From: Monocercomonoides exilis
Taxonomy: Eukaryota > Preaxostyla > Oxymonadida > Polymastigidae
Reading direction: 5' to 3'
DNA: 64,000 nt
Assembly: GCA_001643675.2 (NCBI GenBank)
Contig: LSRY02000009.1
Coordinates: 1,125,501-1,189,500 of the forward strand
Shown here piece after piece: positions 56,480 to 64,000 of the stretch. The translations under genes and the position numbers were made by a program. Each line of letters opens with the position of its first letter. Within the stretch, counting starts at the first letter, position 1. The notes beneath the pieces are model-generated. The model had not been told where the DNA came from, ran no database searches, and was given only the letters and a program-made list of their open reading frames with translations.

Positions 56480-57290
56480 ACCTTGTTTAATCCTATTCCC
56501 ATCGATCGATAACGGAGAGCTTTCGCAGCTGGTTGATCTTTCTGATCCGAATGTGGATGTCGTGTTTGTGTCACCGGTGAAGCTGTCGGCAGACGTGGTG
56601 GAATACCTGAAAAGGCTTCTTTAAGCCGAGGCAGTGCAGCAGTCATCTCTTCACTCAGCGCCTTTGCCTTCTTCCCCTTCTTTTGTTGGAACAGCTCGCC
56701 TGACTGGTTCCCCATTCCTGAGGCGGAGAAGCGAAGAGAAGAAATCTTCAGAGAATGAATAGCCATCTTCATCTTCATTTTCATCATCAGCACACGCGAT
56801 TGGCCTTTCTGATGCATCTGTAGCAGTGTTTTGTTAATTTTTATCTGCAATAAATAACATCGATAGAAGGCTGCGGATAGTAGAATCTGAAGAAAACGGA
56901 GCGAATGAAAATCACAGATTATCGTAACTGATGGAGCAACAGACGCTTCGAGGGATATCTAGTGGTTCGGTGGGCTGTGATGTACGGGAGTGTTATGTGT
57001 GTATATAATGTGGTGCTTTCGACGATGCTTTCGGTTCCGCTGGTGGCGCAGCTTCCGTCGCTTTCAGCGTTGGCGGGTACGAAGTCGTGGAGCAAGCGGA
57101 TCTTTGCATCGGCAGATGTGAATGCGTTCCTGTAGATCTACGATCTATTTGACTCTTCACTGCAAATATGGATCGCCGCAGTCAAGGCGTGTGGTGGTGA
57201 AGCTGGAAAACGAAGTGTTAGGGCGAGGGGTTGCAGTGTGTGAAGTGGGGGAGATTGTGGAGAAGTGGCTGAGGATGAAAAATTGAGAAT
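56480..57290 (+). pseudogene. Fragment of the three-copy gene family (paralog 3)
   Basis: The plus strand encodes FPSIDNGELSQLVDLSDPNV, VEYLKRLL, TAA, then QSSLHSAPLPSSPSF and SPFLRRRSEEKKSSEN. After a gap (56770-56940) it resumes with YLVVRWAVMYGSVMCVYNVV, QLPSLSALAGTKSWSKRIFA, SADVNAFL, TAG, IYDLFDSSLQIW, and in another frame VVVKLENEVLGRGVAVCEVG ending in TGA at about 57287. The order and motifs match 43690-44316 (-). The TAG stands where the other copies have Ser or Pro, and the TAA where paralog 2 has Val, so these are true lesions. No function assignable. Confidence 0.5.
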
Positions 57291-57469
57291 GTGGCTCTTT
57301 CTCCTTGAGTGATTGATCCAACAATGTTGGGAAGGAGAAGAGGATGAAGAGAAGGAGAGGGAAAAGAAGAAAATGAAGAAAATGAAGATGTCAAATTGCT
57401 CATGTATTTTCATTATTTCAAAGGAGAAAAGATGACAGTGGGCAAACAATTGTTCTCTTTATCGTTTGC

Positions 57470-58393
57470 TTATCCTGCATTCCAAACTCTATTTGATTCT
57501 GTTGTTGAGCCACAATTCTCGAATGGAGATTGAGTGATGCTGTTTACGCTAAAAAACACATCATTTCCTAAGCCATTTGTTGCTGTGTTGCTATCAAAGA
57601 AACAGAATGTGATGAATTTCACTCCACTCATCCAAGTGAAGGTGTTTGTGCAGCACAGCCCAGCTCCACCATAATTGGCAGAGGCAGTCAGATTGTTATT
57701 TATAAACTGACAATCATTAACCAAAAATTGAATTGGCTTTGCAGAAGGAGGATTGCCAAATGTTAAAGAACCTGTTGAATCGCCACCAGAATTTGAGATG
57801 CACTTGCATTTCGTGAACAGGAATTGGCAAGTTGTGGTCATGTTATCAAGCCTGAAATACCATCCAGTTCCAATACTTCCTGTTATTGAACAACTTTCCA
57901 CTCTGTTTTCTGAGAATGAATAAACAGAATTTGATCGTGGACTTGTTGCATTGACTGCTCCTCCTTGTTGCGCTGTGCAACTTGTGAAATTAGATTTCGT
58001 GATGTTCACATTTGACAAACATATGCAGCATAATGCTCTACCATGATTTGTATTTGAACATTCGTTGAATGAGCAGGAAGTGATTGCAAGATTTGCATTT
58101 GCACAATAAACATGAAGTGCACCGCCATAACTTGATCCACCAGTTGAATCATTCCATTCGCACCATTCAAATTTATGGCTGCTCTCATCAAAAGAAGTCA
58201 ACCTTTCAAGTCTCTTTCTATCAGTTTTATTTTCCAACATGATCCACAGCAGCATTTGGAAAAGAGCGTGTTTGATGGAGGAAAGATGAGTTGAAGGCAG
58301 AGAGAGAGAGTTGGATGAACTGTTGAGAGAGAGGAGAGGATGGCTCCATTGATAGCATTGCGAGAGCATTGGAAGAAAGAGAAAATGTTGCAA
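57470..58393 (-). CDS. Right-handed beta-helix surface protein
   Basis: A 307-codon minus-strand frame. After an N-terminal part of doubtful phase (the first ~60 residues may belong to another frame or exon), it shows regular beta-helix rungs: FEWCEWNDSTGGSSYGGALH, LAITSCSFNECSNTNHGRAL, NVNITKSNFTSCTAQQGGAV, VESCSITGSIGTG and VNDCQFINNNLTASANYGGA, with the recurring Cys-x-F and GGA pattern of polymorphic outer membrane/pectate-lyase-like repeats. Such proteins are secreted or surface-bound. The frame ends in TAA after SNRVWNAG; the same frame would stay open a further ~19 codons. No obvious signal peptide in this frame, so a 5' exon is probably missing. Confidence 0.6.
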   Translation of the reverse strand: MQHFLFLPMLSQCYQWSHPLLSLNSSSNSLSLPSTHLSSIKHALFQMLLWIMLENKTDRKRLERLTSFDESSHKFEWCEWNDSTGGSSYGGALHVYCANANLAITSCSFNECSNTNHGRALCCICLSNVNITKSNFTSCTAQQGGAVNATSPRSNSVYSFSENRVESCSITGSIGTGWYFRLDNMTTTCQFLFTKCKCISNSGGDSTGSLTFGNPPSAKPIQFLVNDCQFINNNLTASANYGGAGLCCTNTFTWMSGVKFITFCFFDSNTATNGLGNDVFFSVNSITQSPFENCGSTTESNRVWNAG

Positions 58394-58489
58394 AAAGGAT
58401 CAGGATAAGGGGACAAAGAAGAAGAAAAGAAATGCAAGTTTCTAAGCTGCCACGTAGCATTAAGTGCACTTTTGCAGTTATTCATGTTT

Positions 58490-59400
58490 TAGACAATGAA
58501 ATTGTTCGGAGCATTTCACTTTTCCACTTAGCTTTTTTTCTCCAAATTAAAATTGCATCACCTGTGCATTCCACAACAAAAACATATAAATGTCAGTGAA
58601 AGTGGCATTCAACTCACAAATTCAATTTATATTAAAAATTTTGCAAGCTTTATTTGACGTTGTTATGTTTCATTTCCAATGAAAAAATAAAAGATAAAAA
58701 TTCATGAAAACAGTTTTTTAACCAATAAAAGCAACATATCATGCTTCAAAAATTTAAGTAGAATGAAGAATCGTATTTATCAGATGGATTTTTGGTAAGA
58801 TTTCTTCATTATTATGAATAAACCAACTTTTTTTGATAAAAACTCACTTAATTTGCAGAAAAAGAAATTGCATCAATTGTGAATGAAATCCATTTTTCAT
58901 CTTCTATATCAAATGTTCTTTATTTATAAAAAATGTTCAACAAAAGCTTTTCTTTTAAACAAACATTAACGCCACAAAATTAACAATCATAAAAGAGAAT
59001 CATTTTGTATTCTGCATTGTTTCCATCAATTTCAAAAAATATCAAAAGGAGCAATTTTTGTTGTTGTATTAACAATGAAAGAAACAAACTAAAAATAAAA
59101 GAAAACCAGAGAAAGAAAATTATTTTCAGAAACAAAATTTAAATTTCTATGGAAAAAAAAATATCCTAAATCCAAATATGTTTCTAAATGAAATTCAACG
59201 ATTTTTATCAGTATTATAGTTCAAAGATCAAAAAGAAATCCATTTTTCTTGTGATGAAATTGGATATGGAAAGGGGGGAAGGTGAAGCGACTCCTTCTCA
59301 AGTTATATTGATGGGTTTTTATTTTTTTGATAACTCTGCGATTTTCTTCTGTTAAAGTGAAAAATCTTCTTAAATTATTTGTTATGAAAAAGGAGGAAAT
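58490..59400. other. AT-rich intergenic DNA
   Basis: No gene is seen until a short frame at 59413-59565 (MDGCACIGQNENPEDDGKLQ), which may be an upstream exon of the acyltransferase. Confidence 0.4.
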
Positions 59401-59610
59401 CTGATGGATGGCTGCGCCTGCATTGGACAAAATGAGAACCCTGAAGATGATGGCAAACTGCAGGCTGAGCAATGTGCAGAAAAATATGTGTGCTTATTTC
59501 TCGATTTATTTGAATGTGAATTTGTGTTTTTGATGTTGGCTCGTGGACATTTTTGAATTGTTTGCTAACTTAACAAATATTTTGCTATATGTTCTGCATT
59601 GAATCAACAG

Positions 59611-60885
59611 ATGGATGGGACGCAGTCGTTGATTGCAAACGAGGAAAGTTCGAGCGCGATAGAGCTGAAGGAACTTGCTGAGCAAACAAATGATGGAAGA
59701 GGCATTCAAAATGGAGCGGTTCCAGCAAAGAGGATTGCGTCGTTGGACATATTGAAATCGTTTGCGGCTCTGGCGGTTGTGCTGAGCCATGCTTCAATAT
59801 GGCAAAGGCACCAGTACGATCACTACATAAAAAGCAAAAAACTTTCATACTGGATTTGGGCAAATCTATATTGCGCACTTGGGCGTATTGGGACGCATAT
59901 GTTCATGATGGTGACAGCGATCATCATGCTGTCTCCGAAAAGGCTGAATGACAGCGCAACAAGCACGATGAAGTATGTGATTAGGCGAATGGTACAATAC
60001 TCGTTGTGGATAATCCCGTACAACTATAAAAAATTCAAAGGCGCAATGAAGTTGGAAACGCCGTTCAAGAGAATGCGTCAAATACTGTACATCTTTATTG
60101 TTGATGCTGGTATGCTTTGGTATTTGCAAATTGCTATGAGGATGCTGATGCTTGTGCCCTTTTTGAGGCAGGCAATGAAATCAACGAGCCGGAAAGTACT
60201 TGAAATGACAATACTATCTATTTTTATATCGCATCATGCACTGTTCATTTTTCTGATTGTTATGCAAATAGGGGAATCTGCAGATGCGTTTGTAGCGATG
60301 TTTCTGACGTTTCTGTTGGGGTATTACTGCTGGACGGTGATGGAGTATCAGCGCAATCCATCGGCAGCACATCCGAAATGGGTAGAGGAGCCGGGGTATC
60401 TCCCAATTCTGAGGAGAGTGAACTGGCAGAGCAAAGTGACAGCGTTGGTGGGATTTGGGGTGTTTGTGTTTGCTTCATTGTGCACCTGGGGGCTGGTCGT
60501 GCTGACTGGGCATTATGCACATAACATGGAGTTTTGGAGATTTTTCGGCTATAATGGGATGTTTACGGTTTTTGCGTATACAGGGTTTGCGTGTGGGATT
60601 TATGCGTTGACGAGCAGATGGAAGCCCACAAGCAGATTTGAAAAGTGTGTGATGTGGTACTTCAGTTCGACGGGGTCGTGCACATTGGGGATTTATTTAC
60701 TGAATGAGTTTGCAATCTATAGGTTTGTGGCAGATTATCTGTTTCCGGAAGTGCTGAAGAAGTCTTTCTACGATGTGAACCCATTGTGGTTCACTCCGCT
60801 TCTTTGTGTGAGCGTGTATTTGACAACATGGATTGTGACTGCACTTTGGCAGAAAATACCTTTTCTGAAAAAGCTGGTAATGTAA
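59611..60885 (+). CDS. Acyltransferase-3 family integral membrane protein
   Basis: 424 residues from the ATG at 59611 (a TTG lies upstream in frame; CAACAG just before could instead be an intron acceptor linking to an exon near 59413). After a ~45-residue cytosolic lead comes RIASLDILKSFAALAVVLSH, the classic first helix of Acyl_transf_3/OafA proteins with its conserved His. About ten hydrophobic helices follow, among them IGTHMFMMVTAIIMLS, MLILVPFL-type segments, FGVFVFASLCTWGLVVL and FTPLLCVSVYLTTWIVTAL. The family O-acylates sugars or lipids in membranes. The two glycosyltransferases elsewhere in the window suit a surface-glycan role. No internal stops; ends TAA at 60885. All Trp are TGG and Gln are CAA/CAG. 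Confidence 0.85.
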   Translation: MDGTQSLIANEESSSAIELKELAEQTNDGRGIQNGAVPAKRIASLDILKSFAALAVVLSHASIWQRHQYDHYIKSKKLSYWIWANLYCALGRIGTHMFMMVTAIIMLSPKRLNDSATSTMKYVIRRMVQYSLWIIPYNYKKFKGAMKLETPFKRMRQILYIFIVDAGMLWYLQIAMRMLMLVPFLRQAMKSTSRKVLEMTILSIFISHHALFIFLIVMQIGESADAFVAMFLTFLLGYYCWTVMEYQRNPSAAHPKWVEEPGYLPILRRVNWQSKVTALVGFGVFVFASLCTWGLVVLTGHYAHNMEFWRFFGYNGMFTVFAYTGFACGIYALTSRWKPTSRFEKCVMWYFSSTGSCTLGIYLLNEFAIYRFVADYLFPEVLKKSFYDVNPLWFTPLLCVSVYLTTWIVTALWQKIPFLKKLVM

Positions 60886-60939
60886 GATGCTGTATTTGAG
60901 AAAACAGCATTCCACAGAGCGCTTTTGAAAAATGATTGA

Positions 60940-61970
60940 ACATCACATCTGTGCATATTCGATCTTTTATATATTCAATAGTTTCAATCTTTTGAACTTT
61001 TATTTTTGTAGTTAGAATTACAAAATGTTAGATTATTCTTTTCTTTAGTTTTTATATTGCTCCTATAGTTTTTATGATTTTGCTCTTTTCATATTAATTT
61101 GTGTTTGAGCTACTCAAGTTAAGAGGAGCTATTTTGTCAGTATTATCTCACGTCAGTTATGCTTCGTTTTAATTATTATTGTCAAAATTCGTTTTATTTT
61201 AAAGTCATTTGAATTCATTGCACTCTCAATTGCAAAAATATTTTGTTTGAACTATCTTTTTATTATTATTATTATTCGAGATAAATTAGATGTGAGAGTT
61301 TCATTTAAGGGGGGTGAAAGAAGAATTTAACTTCACCTCTTTTGATCACACACATTATCTAAATATACGAATAATTATTTTTTCTTTGAAAAGCTTAATT
61401 TTTGTTTTTTGTGAGTCATGTGATTAACAGTTTTCGTGTGATTATCGCAAGGGTTCGGAAAAGGGAAAAAAGTTTGAGTTTTCATCGATTATTTTTATTT
61501 GTCACATAATGATAAGAGTGAAGATGTTTTTACACCATTAATAACAGGTATTTATCCAAAAGATCTTTGAATCCATTAATTATCTATCAATATATAAGTT
61601 GGGGAAATGATTATCTATGTCTATTCCAATGTGTCAATTCAGGCTCCTCTGACTCTTAAGTGTTTGTATCCCATTCGAATCTGGTGAAAAAAGGTGAAGT
61701 GAGGAAAATGCGCTTGAAAAACAAATTGCACTTGAAGAGAACAATTTGAAATGGGTTTCAAACTGGGTTTTGGGTTGGTATTGCATTTGGAAAATATCCA
61801 AAGTTAATTCAAAAAAGCGTGAATGAAAACTCGGTTGGTTGAGAGAAAAAAGAGAATGAATATTTTCTTTCACATTCAAAAAGCAATCTTTTTGATTTTC
61901 AAAAAGACAATAATTTTCCTTCTTCTCTTTGATCTGAAAGTTTGCAGTAATCTGGTATTTTGTATTGTTT
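60940..61970. other. AT-rich intergenic DNA
   Basis: No gene is seen. Confidence 0.4.
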
Positions 61971-61973
61971 TTT

Positions 61974-62309
61974 TCATTTGTGACTTTCCATCATTTCTTT
62001 TCGTCTTTGTGATCTTGTTCGAATAATGAACTGGAAACATTTTTCTTCAATGATTTCATTCTCTTTCTTTTCGTTTTCATTGTTCGTGGCGTTTTCCTGA
62101 TTTTTGTGGATGGATTGAGACTCATCATCATTTGGCTCTTCGATATGGACTGGTCGTGAGATCTCTTCGTTTGCTTTTTCTGTTTCAAAGCATACTGGAA
62201 AATATGTTTGTTTTCTGATGGGAACAATGGAATCTTTGACGTCTTGGGAAATTGTGGATTGATGAACGTTGGAAGAGTGTTGTATTGTTGCATTAGTCTC
62301 TCGATTCAA
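61974..62309 (-). CDS. Hydrophilic 112-codon frame, possibly a transposase tail
   Basis: Protein-like minus-strand frame: HQSTISQDVKDSIVPIRKQT, KANEEISRPVHIEEPNDDES, a Lys/Glu/Asn run and FIIRTRSQRRKEM. Its acidic run followed by RTRS recalls the tail of the degraded transposase ending at 35194 (YHTRSIRIQ). With the nearby MITE copy at 62651 this may be a remnant of a further pogo-like element. Evidence is weak. Confidence 0.25.
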   Translation of the reverse strand: MNRETNATIQHSSNVHQSTISQDVKDSIVPIRKQTYFPVCFETEKANEEISRPVHIEEPNDDESQSIHKNQENATNNENEKKENEIIEEKCFQFIIRTRSQRRKEMMESHK

Positions 62310-62650
62310 TGAAATTATCTATGACAACATGATATTAATATGTGGAATTATATTTGAAAAAGCTCAAATGTTTTGTTTTCGAATCAAACTGAAATTTTAT
62401 ATTTATATCAAATTTTTGTTTTCACTCACGAAACTTCACTAAATTAGAAGGAGTTTTGTGATAATGCTATTTATCACTTTCGTGTGAAGTTTCTTGAGCG
62501 GGAACAGAAAAAAGATCATTGCAAGAAAATCATTTTTGTTTTCAGCATTAAACCTTTGCGATTTTTCAAAAAGAATAACACTTGTTGGATATGAAGAAAA
62601 GCTTGACAAATGTGTTGATTCTATGGGATAATCTTGTGAATTTTGCCATA

Positions 62651-62918
62651 TGGGGGAAAATTGAACTTTCAAGCTTTTTTTGCACAAAGCACTCAAAAAA
62701 AGTTTCTCTAAAAACTTTGCATATCTTTTTCAGATTTAAAATAAAACTGGATTTTAATTTAAGTTAACAGGCATCATTGATTTCACAACATAATGTTTTG
62801 AAACCTCATACGTCTTTCAAAAAATGAACCCATTTTTGTTGTGTTCTTTGTATAAAAGAGTTAATGAAAAGAGCATAATTATTCAATGAAAATGCTTGAA
62901 GAAAAATATTTTGCCCCA
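62651..62918 (+). mobile_element. 268-bp MITE, copy 5
   Basis: TGGGGGAAAATTGAACTTTC and AGCTTTTTTTGCACAAAGCA at one end, AGAAAAATATTTTGCCCCA at the other. Same layout as copies 1-4 with moderate divergence. Confidence 0.65.
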
Positions 62919-62919
62919 A

Positions 62920-63300
62920 TTAATCTTCATTTTTTTTCTATAAAATAAATATTTTTTGAACAATTTCATATTTTCAATCCAGGTTTTCATCATTCAGGGA
63001 ATCGCAAGTTGTCGATAAAACAACTCAAACAATAAAAAAATTAAAATAACAAGAATAGATCACTGACCCAGTTAAAAACTCCGAAGAAAGGGTGAAAAAT
63101 TTGAAGGTTGCGTTTATTGACTAGTATTTGATTAAAGACAAGTTTTGAATAACAAAAATTTTTGATTTTTGATGATATTTTTTCTTATATGATTTTATTA
63201 TTGATTTTTTGTGATCCAGAAAAAAATATGTCTGAAATAAAAATTATACAAATTTATATGAAAATATTTCTTCATAACGTCATCAAAAATTGGACTTGCC
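62920..63300. other. AT-rich intergenic DNA
   Basis: Nothing is seen apart from simple A/T runs. Confidence 0.4.
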
Positions 63301-63306
63301 AAAAAT

Positions 63307-64000
63307 TTGTATTTTTCATTTCACACACTTTCATATCATTTTCAATATTTTAACTTTTTTGTTTCGAATTTTAGAAACACGTTTTATTTATCTAGAAAAA
63401 TCAAAAAATGGAACAATTATGTGAAAAATGGGAATGTTAAAAAATGTTTTCGTGAAATGACAGTTCCTGAAAGGAATAAATATTATGTCTTTGACAAGTG
63501 ATCCACATTCTTTAGCGAAGATGGAACTTTGGATTGGTCTTTAAAAAGAGTTCTGAAAGAAAAGCATCCACAGCACAGAATTCACCGAAAAGAGTTGAAA
63601 ATGGAAAATGATGGAGAGAATTTTCACTCCCGAACCTTCAGAAAGTATGGAGAAAAAAGATCAGTGTTCAAAAATAGAACATTAACAAAATCGATGAATG
63701 AACTTGGAAAATTTTGATTGATCACATTTCTTTTGTGGAAAGGAGTTTCAGCAAAGCATTTTCATAAAATGATAGGAGTTTATTATGCGGTTGTGAGTTA
63801 TTGGTGCAGTGTATTGAGAGGTGCCTGTGCCGATCAAATGAGCATTGATTCAATTGTGTTGGGCAGGGAAAGAAAGATAGCAGAGTTTGATGAATGCATG
63901 CGGAGAGGGAGAAAATATAAAAGTTGGAGAAGAAAAAAGAAAACATGAATCTTTGGAGAAATGGAAAGAACGAACAACTTTTCAAAAATTAAAAAGCTGT
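63307..64000 (+). pseudogene. Merlin/ISXO2-like (IS1016-type) transposase, truncated by window end, three in-frame TGA
   Basis: A single plus-strand frame, without frameshift, reads KRSVFKNRTLTKSMNELGKF, TGA, LITFLLWKGVSAKHFHKMIG, VVSYWCSVLRGA and KIAEFDECMRRGRKYKSW, then TGA and IFGEMERTNN at the edge. This follows ISXO2/Merlin proteins: an (R)S.F...L block, an HTH with GVSAK, LR, the first catalytic acid in a (V)EIDE-like box with RRKY, and the WVFG box. TGAs lie at 63499, 63715 and 63946; the last two fall where the family has Trp. The remaining catalytic residues are beyond the window. The start is unclear (AT-rich Phe-rich lead). Confidence 0.6.

Noticed and set aside
1-64000. Variant genetic code (TAR = Gln, or TGA = Trp) for the host genome
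   Set aside because: The two glycosyltransferases end in TAG or TAA followed by non-coding DNA, and the three intact enzymes use only CAR for Gln and TGG for Trp. In-frame stops are confined mostly to transposons and otherwise broken genes. Kept as a finding to test, not as an annotation.
1-64000. CRISPR arrays, prophage or bacterial operons
   Set aside because: No regularly spaced direct repeats with unique spacers, no Shine-Dalgarno-linked gene strings, and intron signals are present.
1-64000. tRNA or rRNA genes
   Set aside because: No convincing T-arm GTTCRANNC with matching acceptor stem or rRNA core sequence was found by eye; a covariance-model scan would be decisive.

Overview
The window looks like AT-rich nuclear DNA of a protist. 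Intergenic stretches are visibly very AT-rich, short GT-AG introns are visible, microsatellites are abundant, and there are no bacterial operons, ribosome binding sites or CRISPR arrays. Genes for secreted right-handed beta-helix proteins, a secreted DXD-type glycosyltransferase, a GT25 glycosyltransferase and an acyltransferase-3 protein would suit an anaerobic metamonad (oxymonad or parabasalid type), but this is an inference. The three intact enzyme genes read through with the standard code (TAA or TAG as stop, all Gln as CAR, all Trp as TGG).

Only three genes look intact: a capsular-polysaccharide-type glycosyltransferase at 5432-6319 (-), a GT25 glycosyltransferase at 25632-26477 (+) and an acyltransferase-3 membrane protein at 59611-60885 (+). 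All three fit making or decorating surface glycans. A beta-helix surface protein frame (57470-58393, -) may be intact, and a degraded one lies at 28518-30830 (+). Most other protein-coding signal is broken: coiled-coil or helical proteins interrupted by stops and frameshifts (10.5-12 kb, 22.9-24.9 kb, 41-44.3 kb, 45.3-45.7 kb), including a family present three times (4.3, 43.7-44.3 and 56.5-57.3 kb).

Mobile DNA dominates. Two copies of a DIRS-type tyrosine-recombinase retrotransposon are present: copy A at 1-2530 (-), cut by the window edge, and copy B at 46630-52652 (+), complete end to end with inverted terminal repeats and an internal complementary region. A TA-flanked pogo/Tc1-like DNA transposon superfamily with GGGTGA-type ends occurs as a nearly intact 2 kb element (17940-19951), a 4.2 kb giant palindrome carrying two inverted transposase copies (13593-17772), two foldback elements (21530-22515 and 27475-28456), a degraded copy (32923-35194) and small MITEs. 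A separate ~269 bp MITE family has five copies, two of them inside an intron of the palindrome's transposase. A Merlin/ISXO2-like transposase runs off the right edge (63307-64000).

The most unusual items are the giant palindrome, whose near-identical arms contain a ~350 bp divergent island; the MITE sitting in a transposase intron; the Asp-to-Asn change at the third catalytic position of the palindromic transposase; a GC-rich, hairpin-rich stretch in the 3' part of the DIRS element; and the bias of in-frame stops to Gln, Arg and Trp positions. That bias is best explained by C:G to T:A decay, although variant codes should be excluded.
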